DNA of 64,000 nt, from contig NC_088304.1 of assembly GCF_032854445.1 (NCBI RefSeq), positions 434,001-498,000 of the forward strand, written 5' to 3'. How positions within the stretch are numbered: the stretch's first letter is position 1; each line of letters starts with the position of its first letter. Under the pieces are notes generated by a model. The model did not search any database. It worked only from the letters and a program-made list of their open reading frames with translations, and was not told the origin of the DNA. Shown here piece by piece: positions 43,912 through 55,360 of the stretch. The position numbers and the translations under genes were made by a program. This stretch comes from Liolophura sinensis. Taxonomy: Eukaryota; Mollusca; Polyplacophora; Chitonida; Chitonidae.

Positions 43912-46900
43912 CTACAAATATTTTATGACAACATCGCCAGCGATGCTGTCAAATAAATCATATATAGAGTTGACCGTGTAGAACCTTTGCCTAAAATGGG
44001 CAAAGTCTACACTGTCAACCAAGATATGTTTGATGCCGTATTCTGCATCACATCCAACACACTCTGGAGCACTGCTCCCATCTAAGATGAAATTGTGTGT
44101 CAGATGAGAGTGCCCAATACGACACCTCGTTAAAACTACTTGGTCTCTGCGAGACATTTTACAAGTATAGGCATTGTAGCCAATGACTGGGTGAATAGCA
44201 TGCAGTTTATTGTGGATCTGCAAGTCCTATTCACACTGTCAAAGGCGACGAATATATTTAAGAATACTAGACTTCATCTCAGTATAAGGGATTTTAACCC
44301 TAGATACAGGTTTATATAGGACAGCTTTCGCTTCCCTGTCCACGACTGTATTTCCATGGATACCAGTGTGACTTGGTATCCAACAGAATATAATATCTTT
44401 ACCTCTTTTAATAAGTTTTCGGTGTTTGGCTATGATCTCAAGTATCAATGGATTTTTAAATTTATTATTCTGAATCGCCAAAAGGCAAGACAGCGAGTCG
44501 CTGAATATCACTGCCCTCTGGGCATGCCCAGAGGAAACACATATGATATGGCCAGGAGTATAGCCCTCGCCTCTGCAGAAAAGATAGAAGATGAAGGTGG
44601 CAGACGAAGACAAGTCACCCGCTGCTCTAAGACAGCCGCAGCCGCAACCCTGTCCCCATCCTTTAACCCGTCAGTATATATAAATTTATTATCCATATAA
44701 TCAGTCTTAATTTCAGCAAAACTTTGCTGAATTATAAGAGGATTTGTATTTGATTTATTATATTTTCGTAGATCAAATATTTGCGGAACCGTAAATGATG
44801 GATCCATAGTCCAATTTAGACCTCACTAGAGAATGACATAAATTAAGTAGAACTGCTCGGTCAGCACCCCAATCGGTGCTAGACACGACCTTAATTATAT
44901 CGAGAGCCTTTGTACATTCAGCCTTAAACATTTTTATACGAGGTATTAAAGATAGTTTACTATTAAATATTATACCTAAAAATTTAGTTTCTTCAACAAT
45001 TTTAACCTGTTCACCACAAAAATTAAGCTTGGGATCAAGATGAAGTTTCCGTTTGTTACAAAAATGCATACCGACGGTTTTAGACGTTGAAAATCTAAAA
45101 TCGTTTTCAGTTGCCCATTTCTCGATTTTATTGAGACAAAGTTGCAACTGACGTTCGATATTATTCATATTCTTAGCTCGGTAGCATATAAGGAAATCAT
45201 CCACGTATAAAGAACCCTCTGTGCCAGATGTTAATGTTTTTGCTAGGCTATTTACTTTTATGCTGAACAGAGTTGGTGATAGAACGCTGCCCCGGGGTAC
45301 ACGCATTTCCTGCTCATAAGAGTTAGAAAGAGTGGACCCCAACCGTATCTTAAACTGACGATCGGATAAATATTGTGATATAAATATTGGTAATCGACCT
45401 TTAAGATCCATATCCGCGAGGTCTTTTAAAATACCATATTTCCATGTGGTGTCGTAGGCCTTTTCAAGGTCAAAAGTATGGACACCACATGTTCATTATT
45501 AACAAAACCACGAATAAAAGTTTCAAATCGAACAAGGTGTTCTAAACTAGATCGACCTTGACTAAAACCACATTGAATATTAGATAAAAGCTTGTTGGTT
45601 TCAAGAAACCAAACAAGTCTATCATTAATCATCCGTCCCATAGTCTTACAGACACAGCTAGTAAGAGCTATGCGACGGTAATTATTTGGATCAGTATGAT
45701 CCTTACCCGGTTTGGGAACCAGGATAATACACGCCTCCCTCCATGACGGTGGAAAATTACCAGTTATCCAAATATCATTAATTAAGTCCAAGAGAGTCTC
45801 CAGTGCCTCAGCTGGTAAATGGTTTAGAAACTTATAATATACGTTATCAGGACCACAAGCAGTATCGTGGGCCTTTCTTAATGCAGTTGTAAGTGCCTTG
45901 ATATCAAAAGGACGATTATAATCTTCTAAATTCTTAGAAGAAAAGGGCAATTTAATTTTCTTCTTCTGGTTTTTAATGTGTTGGAATTCTGAAGTATAAT
46001 TCTCAGAAGAAAATTTCTTGGAAATTGTCTCTGCTAATTTATTGGCTATACCAAATGGAGAGATTAATATATTATCTCCATCTTTTAAATGCTGGACTTT
46101 TGCTTTATTATTTTTGCCCTTAAGTTTCTGAACCATGTTCCAGACTTTACGCATAGGTGTTTTTGACGTAATGCCCGACACAAAGTTCTGCAAACAAGAT
46201 CGTCTCTTGAACTTAAGTAATCGACGAGCTTTAGAAAATTTCTAAAATTACGAACCCGGTTTAAATGATTATCAGTAGGACAATGATTAAATCTTCGTTC
46301 AGCCTTTCTACGGTCCTTTATGGCTTTATAACAGTCATTGTCGTACCAGGGTTTACTCTTGGATTTTGGATTTGTCGAGGTCTTAGGGATAGTTCTGTCA
46401 TCCGCTTGTAAAACAAGCTTATTAAATTTTAATATAGGATCATCTGCTGCATTGAGAACCTCTGAGGTGATATCAGCGTCACAAAACATCTCAAATGGGA
46501 TCCAATCTGCTTTATCGAATTTCCACCTACCTACACGTTCTAAAGAATTAGAAGTGATATGCTCTAGGATTATAGGAAAATGGTCACTACCACAAAGATT
46601 GTCATGCACCTTCCAAGAAAAATCCGAGAGAAGTGATGGATCTGTGATAGTGAGATCGATAGCAGAATAAGTGCCACTGCCAGGATGTAAACAGGTATTA
46701 GAACCATCATTAAAATAACACAGTTCCTCCTTCGATAAGGAGTCTTGAATAATGTTGTTATTGATGAAGATAGAAGAGCCGCCTGCAGCTCGCTCTTCTA
46801 CGTTTGAGTAAGTACTGAATAATGAGTAATTTTTAAGAGTTGTCTTATATTTCTCAGATGTTTTCAGGTGAATTTCCTGAAGATACAGGGCAATAGGATT

Positions 46901-46975
46901 TAATGATTGAACAGGCTGTGTTATTTCAATAAAATTTATCGTAAGACCTCGACAATTTCACTGTATAATTTTGTC
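43912..46975 (-). pseudogene. LINE copy a ORF2: endonuclease, reverse transcriptase, RNase H
   Basis: The endonuclease start (NCRGL, CPVSSGNSPE-type text) jumps to SIFINNNIIQDSLSKEELCY, then DLTITDPSLLSDFSWKVHD and CGSDHFPI. The middle of the domain is thus deleted but its terminal GSDHFP is kept. RT: PGKDHTDPNNYRRIALTSCV, GFSQGRSSLEHLV, motif A (FDLEKAYDTTWKYG, reached only after a one-base loss at 45472-45475), RVPRGSVLSPTLFSIKVN, catalytic LYVDDFL. RNase H keeps its acidic/His set: IYTDGLKDGDR, FSAEARAILLAI, FSDSLSCLLAI, WIPSHTGIHGN, VDREAK. C-terminal SAPECVGC with IKHILVDS. At least four frame changes but few stops, so it decayed relatively recently. The enzyme would nick DNA and copy element RNA onto it. 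Confidence 0.88.
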
Positions 46976-47422
46976 GTATACAGACGTTACGGAGGGAGAC
47001 GTATATGGGATTTTTCTTTGTTAGGATCGAGGACAACCCTTCCTTGGAGATCGGCTGGAATATCTCCCTGGTGCAGGTGATGTATCCATCACATCCGCAC
47101 CTGATGTTGAAGGACCAACGTCCTCCAACGATCCAAACTTATTAAAAGTTTGGACAGGGTTCCTAGTGGCCTTAAAGAGACGCTCTGTTTTGCCACTAGG
47201 TTTATTAGATTTATTGTTATTATTTGGAGGTTTATTTTCGGACATATCTTTGTTTCTACGTTAATTAAGTTTGGGGTTATCGGGTCAGTCAGTATTATTC
47301 GCTGGTTTTATTTGTTGTATTAAGGTAGTTTGGGTGGAGGAAATATTGAAAACAGGTCGAACAGTAGGTTCAACAGAAACAGGAGAAGGTTTCTGGTTTG
47401 CAATGGGCCAAGTCATTGATGT

Positions 47423-48361
47423 TTAAGTAGCAACAGATGCTACTCGCTTGACCGCATTTGCAAATGAAGTCTGCAGTGAAGTATTAGGAGGCGAGACTTG
47501 TTTCCGGGCCTCCTGATACGATGTATTGTTTTTAGTTTTTATAATGAATATTTGTTTTTCTTTTACGAAAAGTGGACAGTCCCTAGAGGAGGCCATGTGA
47601 TCCCCACCGCAATTGCAGCACTTAACTGTGTTGCTGCAGTCGAAACCCTCATGAACTTCGCTGCCACATCGAAAACAAACAAGTTTATTTTTACATTGGC
47701 CCTTGCCATGACCAAATTTCTGGCACGTGAAACAACGTGTTGGGTTAGGGATGTATAAGTCTACACTAACCCTATACGGGCCAATGTAGATGTCTGATGG
47801 AATAGAAGTAGAATTAAAGGTTAACAGGTATGTATTTAGTTTCAGGATATTACCAGATTTCTTCATAGTGAAGCGCTTTACTCTGGTAACACCCTGTGAT
47901 TTTAATTCCTCGCAGATTTCTTCTTCCGAAAGCTTCAAAATATCTTGATCCCGGTCACGAATTATTCCCTGACAGCTGTTCAGGGAATTGTGAGGGGATG
48001 TAAACACAGGTATGTTCGAATTTTTTTTTAACGATAGTAAATTGATGGATTGTTGTTGGCGGAGACATTCAATGAGAATGTCTCCGGACCTTAGCTTTTT
48101 CACATTTTTTAACGTTCCAGCGACTCCCTGGAGAGCCCTTTGCAAAATAAAGGGATGGATTTTGGAGGCCTGCTTCTGTTCATTCTTAGTTGAAAGAACA
48201 ATAAAAGCCGGCCAACTGTCCGACACATTACATTTATCAAGCGAGTCCGACAAAACCTCCAACTTCCTCTTTTTGTCGGTACTCGAAGTCATTCCAGCAG
48301 ACCTAACAGATATATTGAATACGTTTTGCCACAAATTTAAAGAAGACATAATATATATCAT
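47423..48361 (-). CDS. LINE copy a ORF1: gag-like protein with three zinc knuckles
   Basis: 312 codons, open. The start could be either the first Met or MSSLNL at residue 5. Residues 45-130 form an RRM-like/gag region (PAFIVLSTKNEQ, IHPFILQRALQGVAG, GDILIECLRQQQSINLLS). Three CCHC knuckles follow at about 210-223 (CFTCQKFGHGKGQC), 229-242 (CFRCGSEVHEGFDC) and 248-262 (CNCGGDHMASSRDC). Such proteins coat element RNA in cytoplasmic particles. The frame stops right after SVAT. Copy b continues past this point (SVA, then a Gln/Thr-rich stretch), so the stop probably results from a small deletion and a C-terminal extension of over 100 codons was lost. Confidence 0.85.
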   Translation of the reverse strand: MIYIMSSLNLWQNVFNISVRSAGMTSSTDKKRKLEVLSDSLDKCNVSDSWPAFIVLSTKNEQKQASKIHPFILQRALQGVAGTLKNVKKLRSGDILIECLRQQQSINLLSLKKNSNIPVFTSPHNSLNSCQGIIRDRDQDILKLSEEEICEELKSQGVTRVKRFTMKKSGNILKLNTYLLTFNSTSIPSDIYIGPYRVSVDLYIPNPTRCFTCQKFGHGKGQCKNKLVCFRCGSEVHEGFDCSNTVKCCNCGGDHMASSRDCPLFVKEKQIFIIKTKNNTSYQEARKQVSPPNTSLQTSFANAVKRVASVAT

Positions 48362-48958
48362 AAAGATTCACCCCATGTGTTCCCCACCCACCACGGAGTG
48401 CCAACAAGGGCGATGCCTGAACCTGGGGATACCCAGCACGACACACATCAAGGACTCCACATGAGGTAACCTCGAATAGATGGCCCTAATGAGCAAACCC
48501 CATTAAGTAAATAAGGTCACACATCAGACACATACTACTCGACTGACCCATGAGCCACCGCCTCAAAACTTGGAAGGAAACAGTTATTCTCTAAGGAGTG
48601 ATGTTTTCAAGAAATGTTTTAGGACTAAACAGAGGCAAGACGTGACCAAGCCGATTGATCGGACCGGGCCCATCCCACCTCTCGTCTGTCTCCAAGTAAG
48701 GGCCAAAGTGACGTGTTGGGCGTGAGGATCTCGCAAGACCAACACGGCCTCAGCAACCAGGATCCCGTCCTCTGAGATTACGGGTCGCAACCCACGGCAA
48801 ACAGGTCGCTTCTCGGTTACCTCTCACACAACTGAGAAGATGTGAGCCTATTATATTCACCGGGCTCACACAGGAGAGCTCTAGGTTAGTCGTCTTTTAC
48901 GACCAGCTTGCCTAGAGGGCTGAGGTCCTGTTCTTATCACCCCGGAAACCCCACGGGG
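48362..48958 (-). promoter_or_regulatory. LINE copy a 5' untranslated leader
   Basis: GC-richer than its surroundings. Contains ggtttccggggtgataagaa at the start and gtgaatataataggctcaca, shared with copy b at 18.31 kb. I-type LINEs carry internal promoters in this region; no specific promoter element was identified. Confidence 0.55.
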
Positions 48959-49850
48959 CGAATATTTGAGCATGCGAATGTTATCATAGACTGTTCGCCT
49001 ATGTTAAAGCACTGGAGACGAATGTTTGAGCATGCGAATGTTATCATAGACTGTTCGCCTGTGTTAAAGCACTGGAGAAGACTGTTTACCTGTGTTAAAG
49101 CGCTGGAGACGGATATTTGAGCATGAGAATGTTATCATAGACTGTTCGCTTGTGTAAAGGCGCCGGAGAAGACTGTTTACCTGTGTTAAAGCGCTGGAGA
49201 GCACATTTGAGCATGCGAATGTTATCATAGACTGCTCGTCTGTGTTAAAGCGCTGAAGATGAATATTTGAGCATGCGAATGTTATCATAGACTGCTCGCC
49301 TGTGTTAAAGCGCTGAAGACGAATGTTTGAGCATGCAGATGTTATCATAGACTGTTTACCTGTGTTAAAGTGCTGGAGAAGACTTTTTACCTGTGTTAAA
49401 GCGCTGAAGACGCGTATTTGAGCATGCGAATGGTATCATAGACTGCTCGCCTGGGTTAAAGCGCTGAAGACGAATGTTTGAGCATGCGAATGTTATCATA
49501 GACTGTTCGTCTGTGTTAAAGCACTGGAGACGAAAGGCTTGAGCACAAGAATGTTATCATTCACTGTTCGCCTGTGTTAAAGCGCCGGAGAAGACTGTTT
49601 ACTTGTGTTAAAGCGCTGGAGACGCATGTTTGAGCATGCGAATGTTATCATAGACTGCTCGCCTGGGTTAAAGCGCTGAAGACGAATGTTTGAGCATGCG
49701 AATGTTATCACAGACTGTTCGCCTGTGTTAAAGCGCTTGAAATGAATTCTTGAGCATGCGAATGTTATCATTCACTGTTCTCCTACGTTAAAGCGCTGGA
49801 GAAGACTGTTTACCTGTGTTAAAGCGCTGGTGACGAATGTTTGTGCTCCT
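48959..49850. repeat. 60-bp satellite, right part (about 15 units)
   Basis: Same units and variants as 42.6-43.6 kb, ending in a partial unit at gacgaatgtttgtgctcc. Confidence 0.95.
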
Positions 49851-50969
49851 CCAGCACATATTTCACTTTATATTAAAGATTTGCATTTGTCATAATTGCA
49901 TAAGTATGTGTGTCCAGTGGCATTAAACGCTTCTTAGTGCTTCCTCCTTAATGCAGTTATGATTCTAATTATTGAGCAGGCAATTTGAGTTGGATAATTT
50001 TTCTTGTTTGACGACCTTAGTAAGACTGGTTAGGAAGCTTGCTTGGTAAGCCAATGCGACGTCCCGGAAGAAGACTAGGTCTTGATGGATGAGGCCATGA
50101 GTCGGAAATCCACTCTGTTTCGACTACGTCTGCCAGCAGGAGGTCTTCCCGGTGCTCGTCTAAGGATGACTGGTTGCCGCGGGATAGAAATGAAATATTC
50201 ATGATTGTGACGTACAACGTTAACAAATATTACCTTAAATGTCCTTGTTATACCCTTTTCGTTTGTCATGTAACTATTATTGACTTGAAGACATACACCC
50301 AAGAAAGGTCAAACCGGCTAGTCTCGAGTTGGACCTCAAAATTTTGACAGGGATAAAAGGCCTCAAGGACGTACTGTTGCGGAATTCATGCAGAGATCGG
50401 CTGATTGCTGAAGAGTGTCTGCTGTTCACTTAGACGATCGATTATTTAAGGTTTTACAGCGTCCTTGGCTATTTACCGGTTGACAGAGGGCAAAAAGGAG
50501 GAAGCCCGCCACGAGCTGAAGAAATACTATCGTGACAAATGCCGAACAGCGTGAGGCTATAAAATTCATCCAGGCCGGTAAATACCGTATAAACATTATG
50601 TTTCTGATCGCTTCCCATCTTACAGACAGCAATTCGATGCCTAGGTTTCCAGGGATGACTCATACGATGGTTCTGTTGTCTACTTACACCACTGCCTTTT
50701 TTTAAGTCGTGCATGAGTGAGGCTTCTAAAAGATTCGTCTGGGAAAATTACTGTGGTTTTCTCAAGGCTGTGTTACAGTGCAACCGAAAGCCACTTATAA
50801 AATTTTAGCCTAACGGTACAAACAATGCCTTAATTTAATTTGACCCCCGAGCTTATATGAATAGATGATACATATTACTACCAAGTTAGCATAAATCGTC
50901 AAATGTCTCGGCAAATATATAAAAAGAGGTTAACAGGTACATGTTCTTTGAAATCTAGATTTTAGATTC
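49851..50969. other. No gene; diverged SINE-like piece at 50125-50235
   Basis: Within this stretch, ttgccgcgggatagaaatga, aatattcatgattgtgac and gtacaacgttaac parallel the SINE1 central and tail blocks, so an old SINE relative may lie here. The remaining frames (69-81 codons, minus) are unrecognised. Confidence 0.4.
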
Positions 50970-51215
50970 AGTTCCTGCTTAATCGGAATGGTCTTGGAAC
51001 TCCCAATATTGGTTGATTTATTCTGTGTTGCATATTTCTGTTATCAGACTAACGTCTGACATACCCTACTGGAATGAATTATCATCAACGGTCAATCAAA
51101 GTCAAAATTACCTTGCTTTTTCGAACATTCTTTAAAACTTACATACAAAATGAATTCTACAAAAACAAATTAGGGCCTTTCAAAGCCTGAAAACGTGACT
51201 TTCTCAGAAAAGAAG
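50970..51215 (+). repeat. Dispersed repeat D, copy 1
   Basis: Shares in order with 60.37-60.65 kb: cccaatattg-ttga, ctgtgtt..tatt, atcatcaacggtcaatcaa, tgaattctacaaaaacaaat and gactttctcagaaaag. No coding content. Confidence 0.5.
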
Positions 51216-51592
51216 GAAAGAAAATGTGCAGAACACTTTTCGTCTGATATCTGAATCTTGTTAATTCCGCTTACGCATATTCGGCAAAAACGGTCATGTC
51301 GGCGAACGCGATCATGTCGAAAATACCTGCCAAATACTTTGGGAATCAACCACAATAATGTTGGTCAGTTGTCGCTGTAGGCTATTGTGGGAGTACACGT
51401 GAACCATTTTCAGAAACTCTTGCAGTGCTCACGACTTACTATTGCTACCATTGAATGTATTACGTCTAAGGGTGGCTTTATTAGTTACCTGTGACGTGGC
51501 CGCACCAGTGTAAATCATGTACACTTGAATGCTGCGTTAGTCACCAATCAACCAGTTAGTCCACTTCCCTCAATACAAAGCGTTCAATATAA
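51216..51592. other. No recognisable gene
   Basis: No recognised content. Confidence 0.5.
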
Positions 51593-51599
51593 TTTTAGA

Positions 51600-51925
51600 G
51601 TGAGTGGGTGAGTGCTGGGGATTTAATGTCGTACTTAACAAATTTTCAGTCATATGACGCCGAAGGAATCCTTAGAGTGCATGTAATGTGCCCCTGTTGC
51701 AGGACGGATTTCCACGGCTCTTTCATCTAGTGCTGCTTCACCCAGATGCCTTACCGAAGGCAAGTAAGCCGCCCGACCGAGCCATTATACTGATACGGGC
51801 CAACCAGTCGTTGTACCATCCCCTTCATGCTGAACGCCAAGCGAGGAAGTTATAACTTCCTCTTTTAAGGTCTTAGGTGTGACTCGATCCAGTATTGACC
51901 CTGGATCTACCGCTCCCGGATTCAG
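51600..51925 (-). mobile_element. SINE2, slightly 5'-truncated
   Basis: Starts with gtgagtgggtgagtgctggg (tail), then tgtcgtacttaacaaatttt, ttgcaggacggatttccac and ccatccccttcatgctgaac, ending at ctggatctaccgctcccgg (next to the tRNA-like head). About 35 bp of the head present in the 59.7-kb copy is missing. Possible 7-bp duplication ttttaga at 51593-51599 and 51926-51932. Confidence 0.88.
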
Positions 51926-51945
51926 TTTTAGACCTACAGGCATAC

Positions 51946-52060
51946 AGAGCAAAACCAGAGCAGCGCCGAAAGTGTGACAGTTAGTAAATGGTCACACGTA
52001 ACGGATGAAATACGGCCTCGTGTCAGTTTATCGGAGTCAGTGTTTTATTCTGTTTGCTCC
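51946..52060 (+). repeat. Dispersed repeat A, copy 5
   Basis: agcaaaaccagagcagcgcc, aatggtcacacgtaacggat, gaaatacggcctcgtgtcag. Closest to the 7-kb copy. Confidence 0.7.
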
Positions 52061-52200
52061 GGTAAATATTTAAATAGTTGAGAGTTAGACGCCGCATAGC
52101 ACCAAGGCTTAAGCAAAATGAGATAAAAGGAAATGTAGTGATGTTATTTTATTAGACGTCACTAGTCTACGTTTACTCAAAGTGCTGTGTTATCATGATA

Positions 52201-52383
52201 TTTATTTATTTATTTGTTTGATTGGTGTACTCAAAAATACCTACACTTTCACTTATACTACTGCGGCCAGCATTATAGTGAGAGGCAACCTGAGAAAGCC
52301 CGGGGGAAACCCACGACCATCCTTCCCACGTACGACTGGAGAGGAAGCCAGCATGAGTTGGACTCATCTCCAACCACATTAAA
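52201..52383 (-). mobile_element. SINE1, 5'-truncated with small internal deletion
   Basis: tttatttatttatttgtttg, gaaagcccgggggaaaccca, gaggaagccagcatgagttg. The block between catcc and ttcccacgtacg (normally gcaggttgctgg) is deleted. Confidence 0.85.
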
Positions 52384-53117
52384 ACAATGCAAAACCTGGC
52401 CTCGGGAATACTTTGTCCATCAGCAGAATCCTGGTTTATCAGGGATACAATATTATTCTAGGCGTAGAGGGTAAAGCTTGCATTACGTAGTAAACAAGCT
52501 TGACCGAACGCAGAAAACAATGTGTGTTTTCCATCAGTTTGCACCTCGTCGGTCTTTCGGTGTTGTGCTACTATCTTCCAAACATCTGTAACTCCACTTA
52601 TTCTTATACCCAAGTATTAGTAGTGTGCTACTCAAAGGCATTCATTCCGTGAATATTTCGCTGTAAAGTTTACCGGATATACCCTTATATTTAGCGACCA
52701 GGTTCCGTTGACTTCCCGATAATCAGAGATCGAATCAACAGCTAGACGGTACAGCTGTAATCTTTTGATCGACCCCCATTCTCGCTATTACATGACATGA
52801 TTAACTATAGCGTACTGACGCCACTGGTGAACGTAGAAGTCATCACTGTCACTACACTCTAGTTTCTTGCCCTATTATCACCTCCCTGGCGGCACTGGAT
52901 TCGCACTATTATCTCCCTTCTCATAATTTCTTCGTCGCCCTTTCATCGAAGATAATGGTCAGGCTAAAGTTGATCTGCTAGGCAAGCTAGGTTGACGTCT
53001 ACAGAAAACAGCTCATATCAACGGAAGATTTATACTGTGATCGTCCCACACACTTAGCATTTGCTTTGACACCCTTAATGTTACGTAACAATTATGAATA
53101 CCTTGCACCTTGTTTCA
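52384..53117. other. No gene; short duplicate at 52640-52686
   Basis: Only the 47-bp match to 42.57 kb (ttcattccgtgaatatttcg) was recognised. No coding content. Confidence 0.5.
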
Positions 53118-53217
53118 TTTACTGGCAATTTGGATCTACTCGGCTTGGAATTTACTGGCATTTTGGAACTACTCGACCTGGAATTTACTGGCGTTTTGGA
53201 ACTGCTCGACCTGGAAA
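53118..53217. repeat. 33-bp tandem repeat, three copies
   Basis: Units tttactggcattttggaact then actcgacctggaa. Short frames across it are by-products. Confidence 0.85.
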
Positions 53218-53589
53218 TTATGCACAGACTCATTTTTGCGATTTTTAATGACTTAAAAGCTTCGTCAGTTTTTTCAGTTGGTCGAATTCAGGGTGCTTTA
53301 GGATTTTAAAACATGGTCAAGCCAACAAGTGTGTTTTTATTGACGAAAAGGTCAGACATTTGAGCAAGTTAAATCTTTTTCTTTCTATTCAGAATGAAAC
53401 GCGCGAATGCATGACGGCACGTTTTGTGTTTGAGCAGTTGTCAATCACCGATTGAGCAGTTGGCTAGAGCAACCACAGATGAGCACTCGTTTGGAACGGT
53501 GACAAAATGAGGCTGGAAGGGTCACAGCACAAGAAGACGGCTGGATCGGTCACAGATTGAGCGTGTACCGGGAATTTCCCCATTGGTAA

Positions 53590-53762
53590 ACCAGCGTTCG
53601 TATACCAGTCGTCAACCAATAATGAAGTTCCAGGTCAATAATCGCAAGACTAGATTCCAAAACGACGAATTACACAAACCACCAAAGAACTTTGAAAGTA
53701 TATAAAGTACGAAAATAGTACGAAATCATGCAAAGAGAAGCAGTCAACAGTTTTCTGAGTGA
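53590..53762 (+). repeat. Dispersed repeat C, copy 4
   Basis: cgttcgtataccagtcgtca, accaataatgaagttccagg, tcaataatcgcaagactag. Runs directly into repeat E. Confidence 0.65.
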
Positions 53763-53764
53763 CG

Positions 53765-54700
53765 GACGAAAAGTCCGGCGGACAAAAACCCCCCAGACAA
53801 AAGCCTCTCGATCAGTATTAAGTGTATGTGAAAAATGACATAAGTTTGGTTTTTTGAGAAAAGTTGAGACATTCTCCCCTAAATGACGTTTCAGATTTCA
53901 ATGCATGTTTGCAATCAGTAGAACCTCGTCTTAATCGTTCTACCTCCGTGTATTCTAACCGTTTTTAACGACATCGGGAAAAAATCTCTGAGCGGTATAC
54001 AGAACGGTCGACCTCCGTTCCACGATTATCTGAAAACTAAAGATGTCAACAAGTACGGCAAACTATAGTTGTATGGCAGCTTGTGTTACACATTTTTTAC
54101 TTTTCTAAGAACACAAATCGGATATATTTCCTATCCCGGAAATATAATTTACATGCTATAGCCTACCCCCCCCCCCCCTAAATAAAAAACAACCCAAAAA
54201 AAAAAAACAACAAAAAAACAAAAACGGTGGATTCCAAATACTTGAGGCAGTCATGGCTTTAGCCTTAGAAACCTAAGGAAACAAAACCTATGTGTTTCGA
54301 TCCTTCCGAAGGTATACTGATTTTTTCCAGATTAATTGTAGTTTACGCAATTTATATAGAATGCTTCCAATTTAACGTGAAGATCAATGATTTTATTTTT
54401 ATTCTTTGTAATGCTATTTCAAAATAATATTTTTCTTGTGAACTGTAATATGATTTGCTTTAAATTTCTAAATAAGTGAACACATAATCGTAGACATAAA
54501 ATTACATAAAATCAACTTGCGGTTGCCATAAGGCATGCATTTTGAATCGGCTTACGGGCATCTTAGGCGATTTTTTACCTTCATTATACCAGATGTATTT
54601 TACAGTTTTGACTATTTAGAAATTTAAACCAAATCATATTATAATTCATAAATAAAATATTATTTTTGAATACTGGCTGCGTGTTTTTGAACATCTACTC
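53765..54700 (+). repeat. Dispersed repeat E, copy 1, with hairpin
   Basis: Shares in order with 62.25-62.62 kb: cggacaaaaaccc, a ttgagaaaa...ga block, atgacgtttcagatttcaat, gtttgcaat, gtatacagaacgg and gattatctgaaaac. It then contains a strong inverted repeat: arms 54417-54478 and 54611-54672, about 60 bp at roughly 85-90% identity, with a spacer of about 130 bp. The pure A/C and C runs at 54166-54230 are low complexity. Confidence 0.65.
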
Positions 54701-54719
54701 TTTGAAACATCTAAAAAAT

Positions 54720-55360
54720 AAAGACACCACATGTTCAATACAGATAGAGCCATCCCTAATTAAGGTTTCAAATCGAACAAGGTGATCTACAGTTGATCGA
54801 TCTTGTCGAAAACCTCACTGTATATTAAATATTACATTGCTTGTTTCTAACCAAACAAGTCTATCATTTATCATCCGTTCCATAGTCTTACAGACAAAGC
54901 TGGTAAAAGGTATATGACGGTAATAAGACGCATCGGTATTATCCATAGCGGTGAAAAATTACAAGTTATCCCAATACTATTAAGCAAGTCAAAGAGAGTC
55001 TCAAAAGGACGATTACAATCTTCTAAACTTGTATAAGTAAAGAGCAATTGAACTTTCTCCTTTTGGCTTTTAGTATGTTGAAATTCTGAAATATAATTCT
55101 CAGAAGATTTAATAGAAATTATATCGGATAGAAAAGTTAATACACTGCCTCCCATTTTCAAATGCTGGAATTTTGCTTTATTATTTTTGCCCTTAAGTTT
55201 CTGAACCGTGTCCCAGACCTTACACATGGGCGTATTTGGCGTAAAGCCTGAAACAAAGTTCCTCCAACAAGATCGTCTCTTGGTAATCGACGAGCTTTAG
55301 CTTTAATAGTTTAAATTATTATCAGGAGGACAATGATTAAATTTGCTTTCAGAACTTTGA
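54720..55360 (-). pseudogene. I-type LINE fragment c (ORF2 linker and start of RT)
   Basis: Minus strand. MCKVWDTVQKLKGKNNKAKF, QHLKMGG, SSENYISEFQHTKSQKEKVQ and LEDCNRPFETLFDLL match copy a residue by residue with internal deletions. Downstream LTVIYLLPALS-type text is the shifted SNYRRIALTSCVCK box. It is truncated at a point equal to 45.48 kb of copy a and begins within ORF2, so neither end of the element is present. Confidence 0.85.

Larger units (their letters stand above)
43618..48958 (-). mobile_element. I-type LINE copy a, near full length, inserted in the satellite
   Basis: A 5.34-kb non-LTR retrotransposon on minus. Its 5' leader begins at 48958 (ccccgtggggtttccggggt). ORF1 (48361-47423), ORF2 (about 46975-43912) and a 3' end in four attc repeats follow. 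Satellite flanks give an 11-bp target duplication with one mismatch, cgaat(g/a)tttga, at 43607-43617 and 48959-48969. Domain order is gag-like zinc knuckles, APE endonuclease, RT, RNase H and a C-terminal Cys/His motif. That order fits the I superfamily (I/Nimb-like). Confidence 0.9.
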
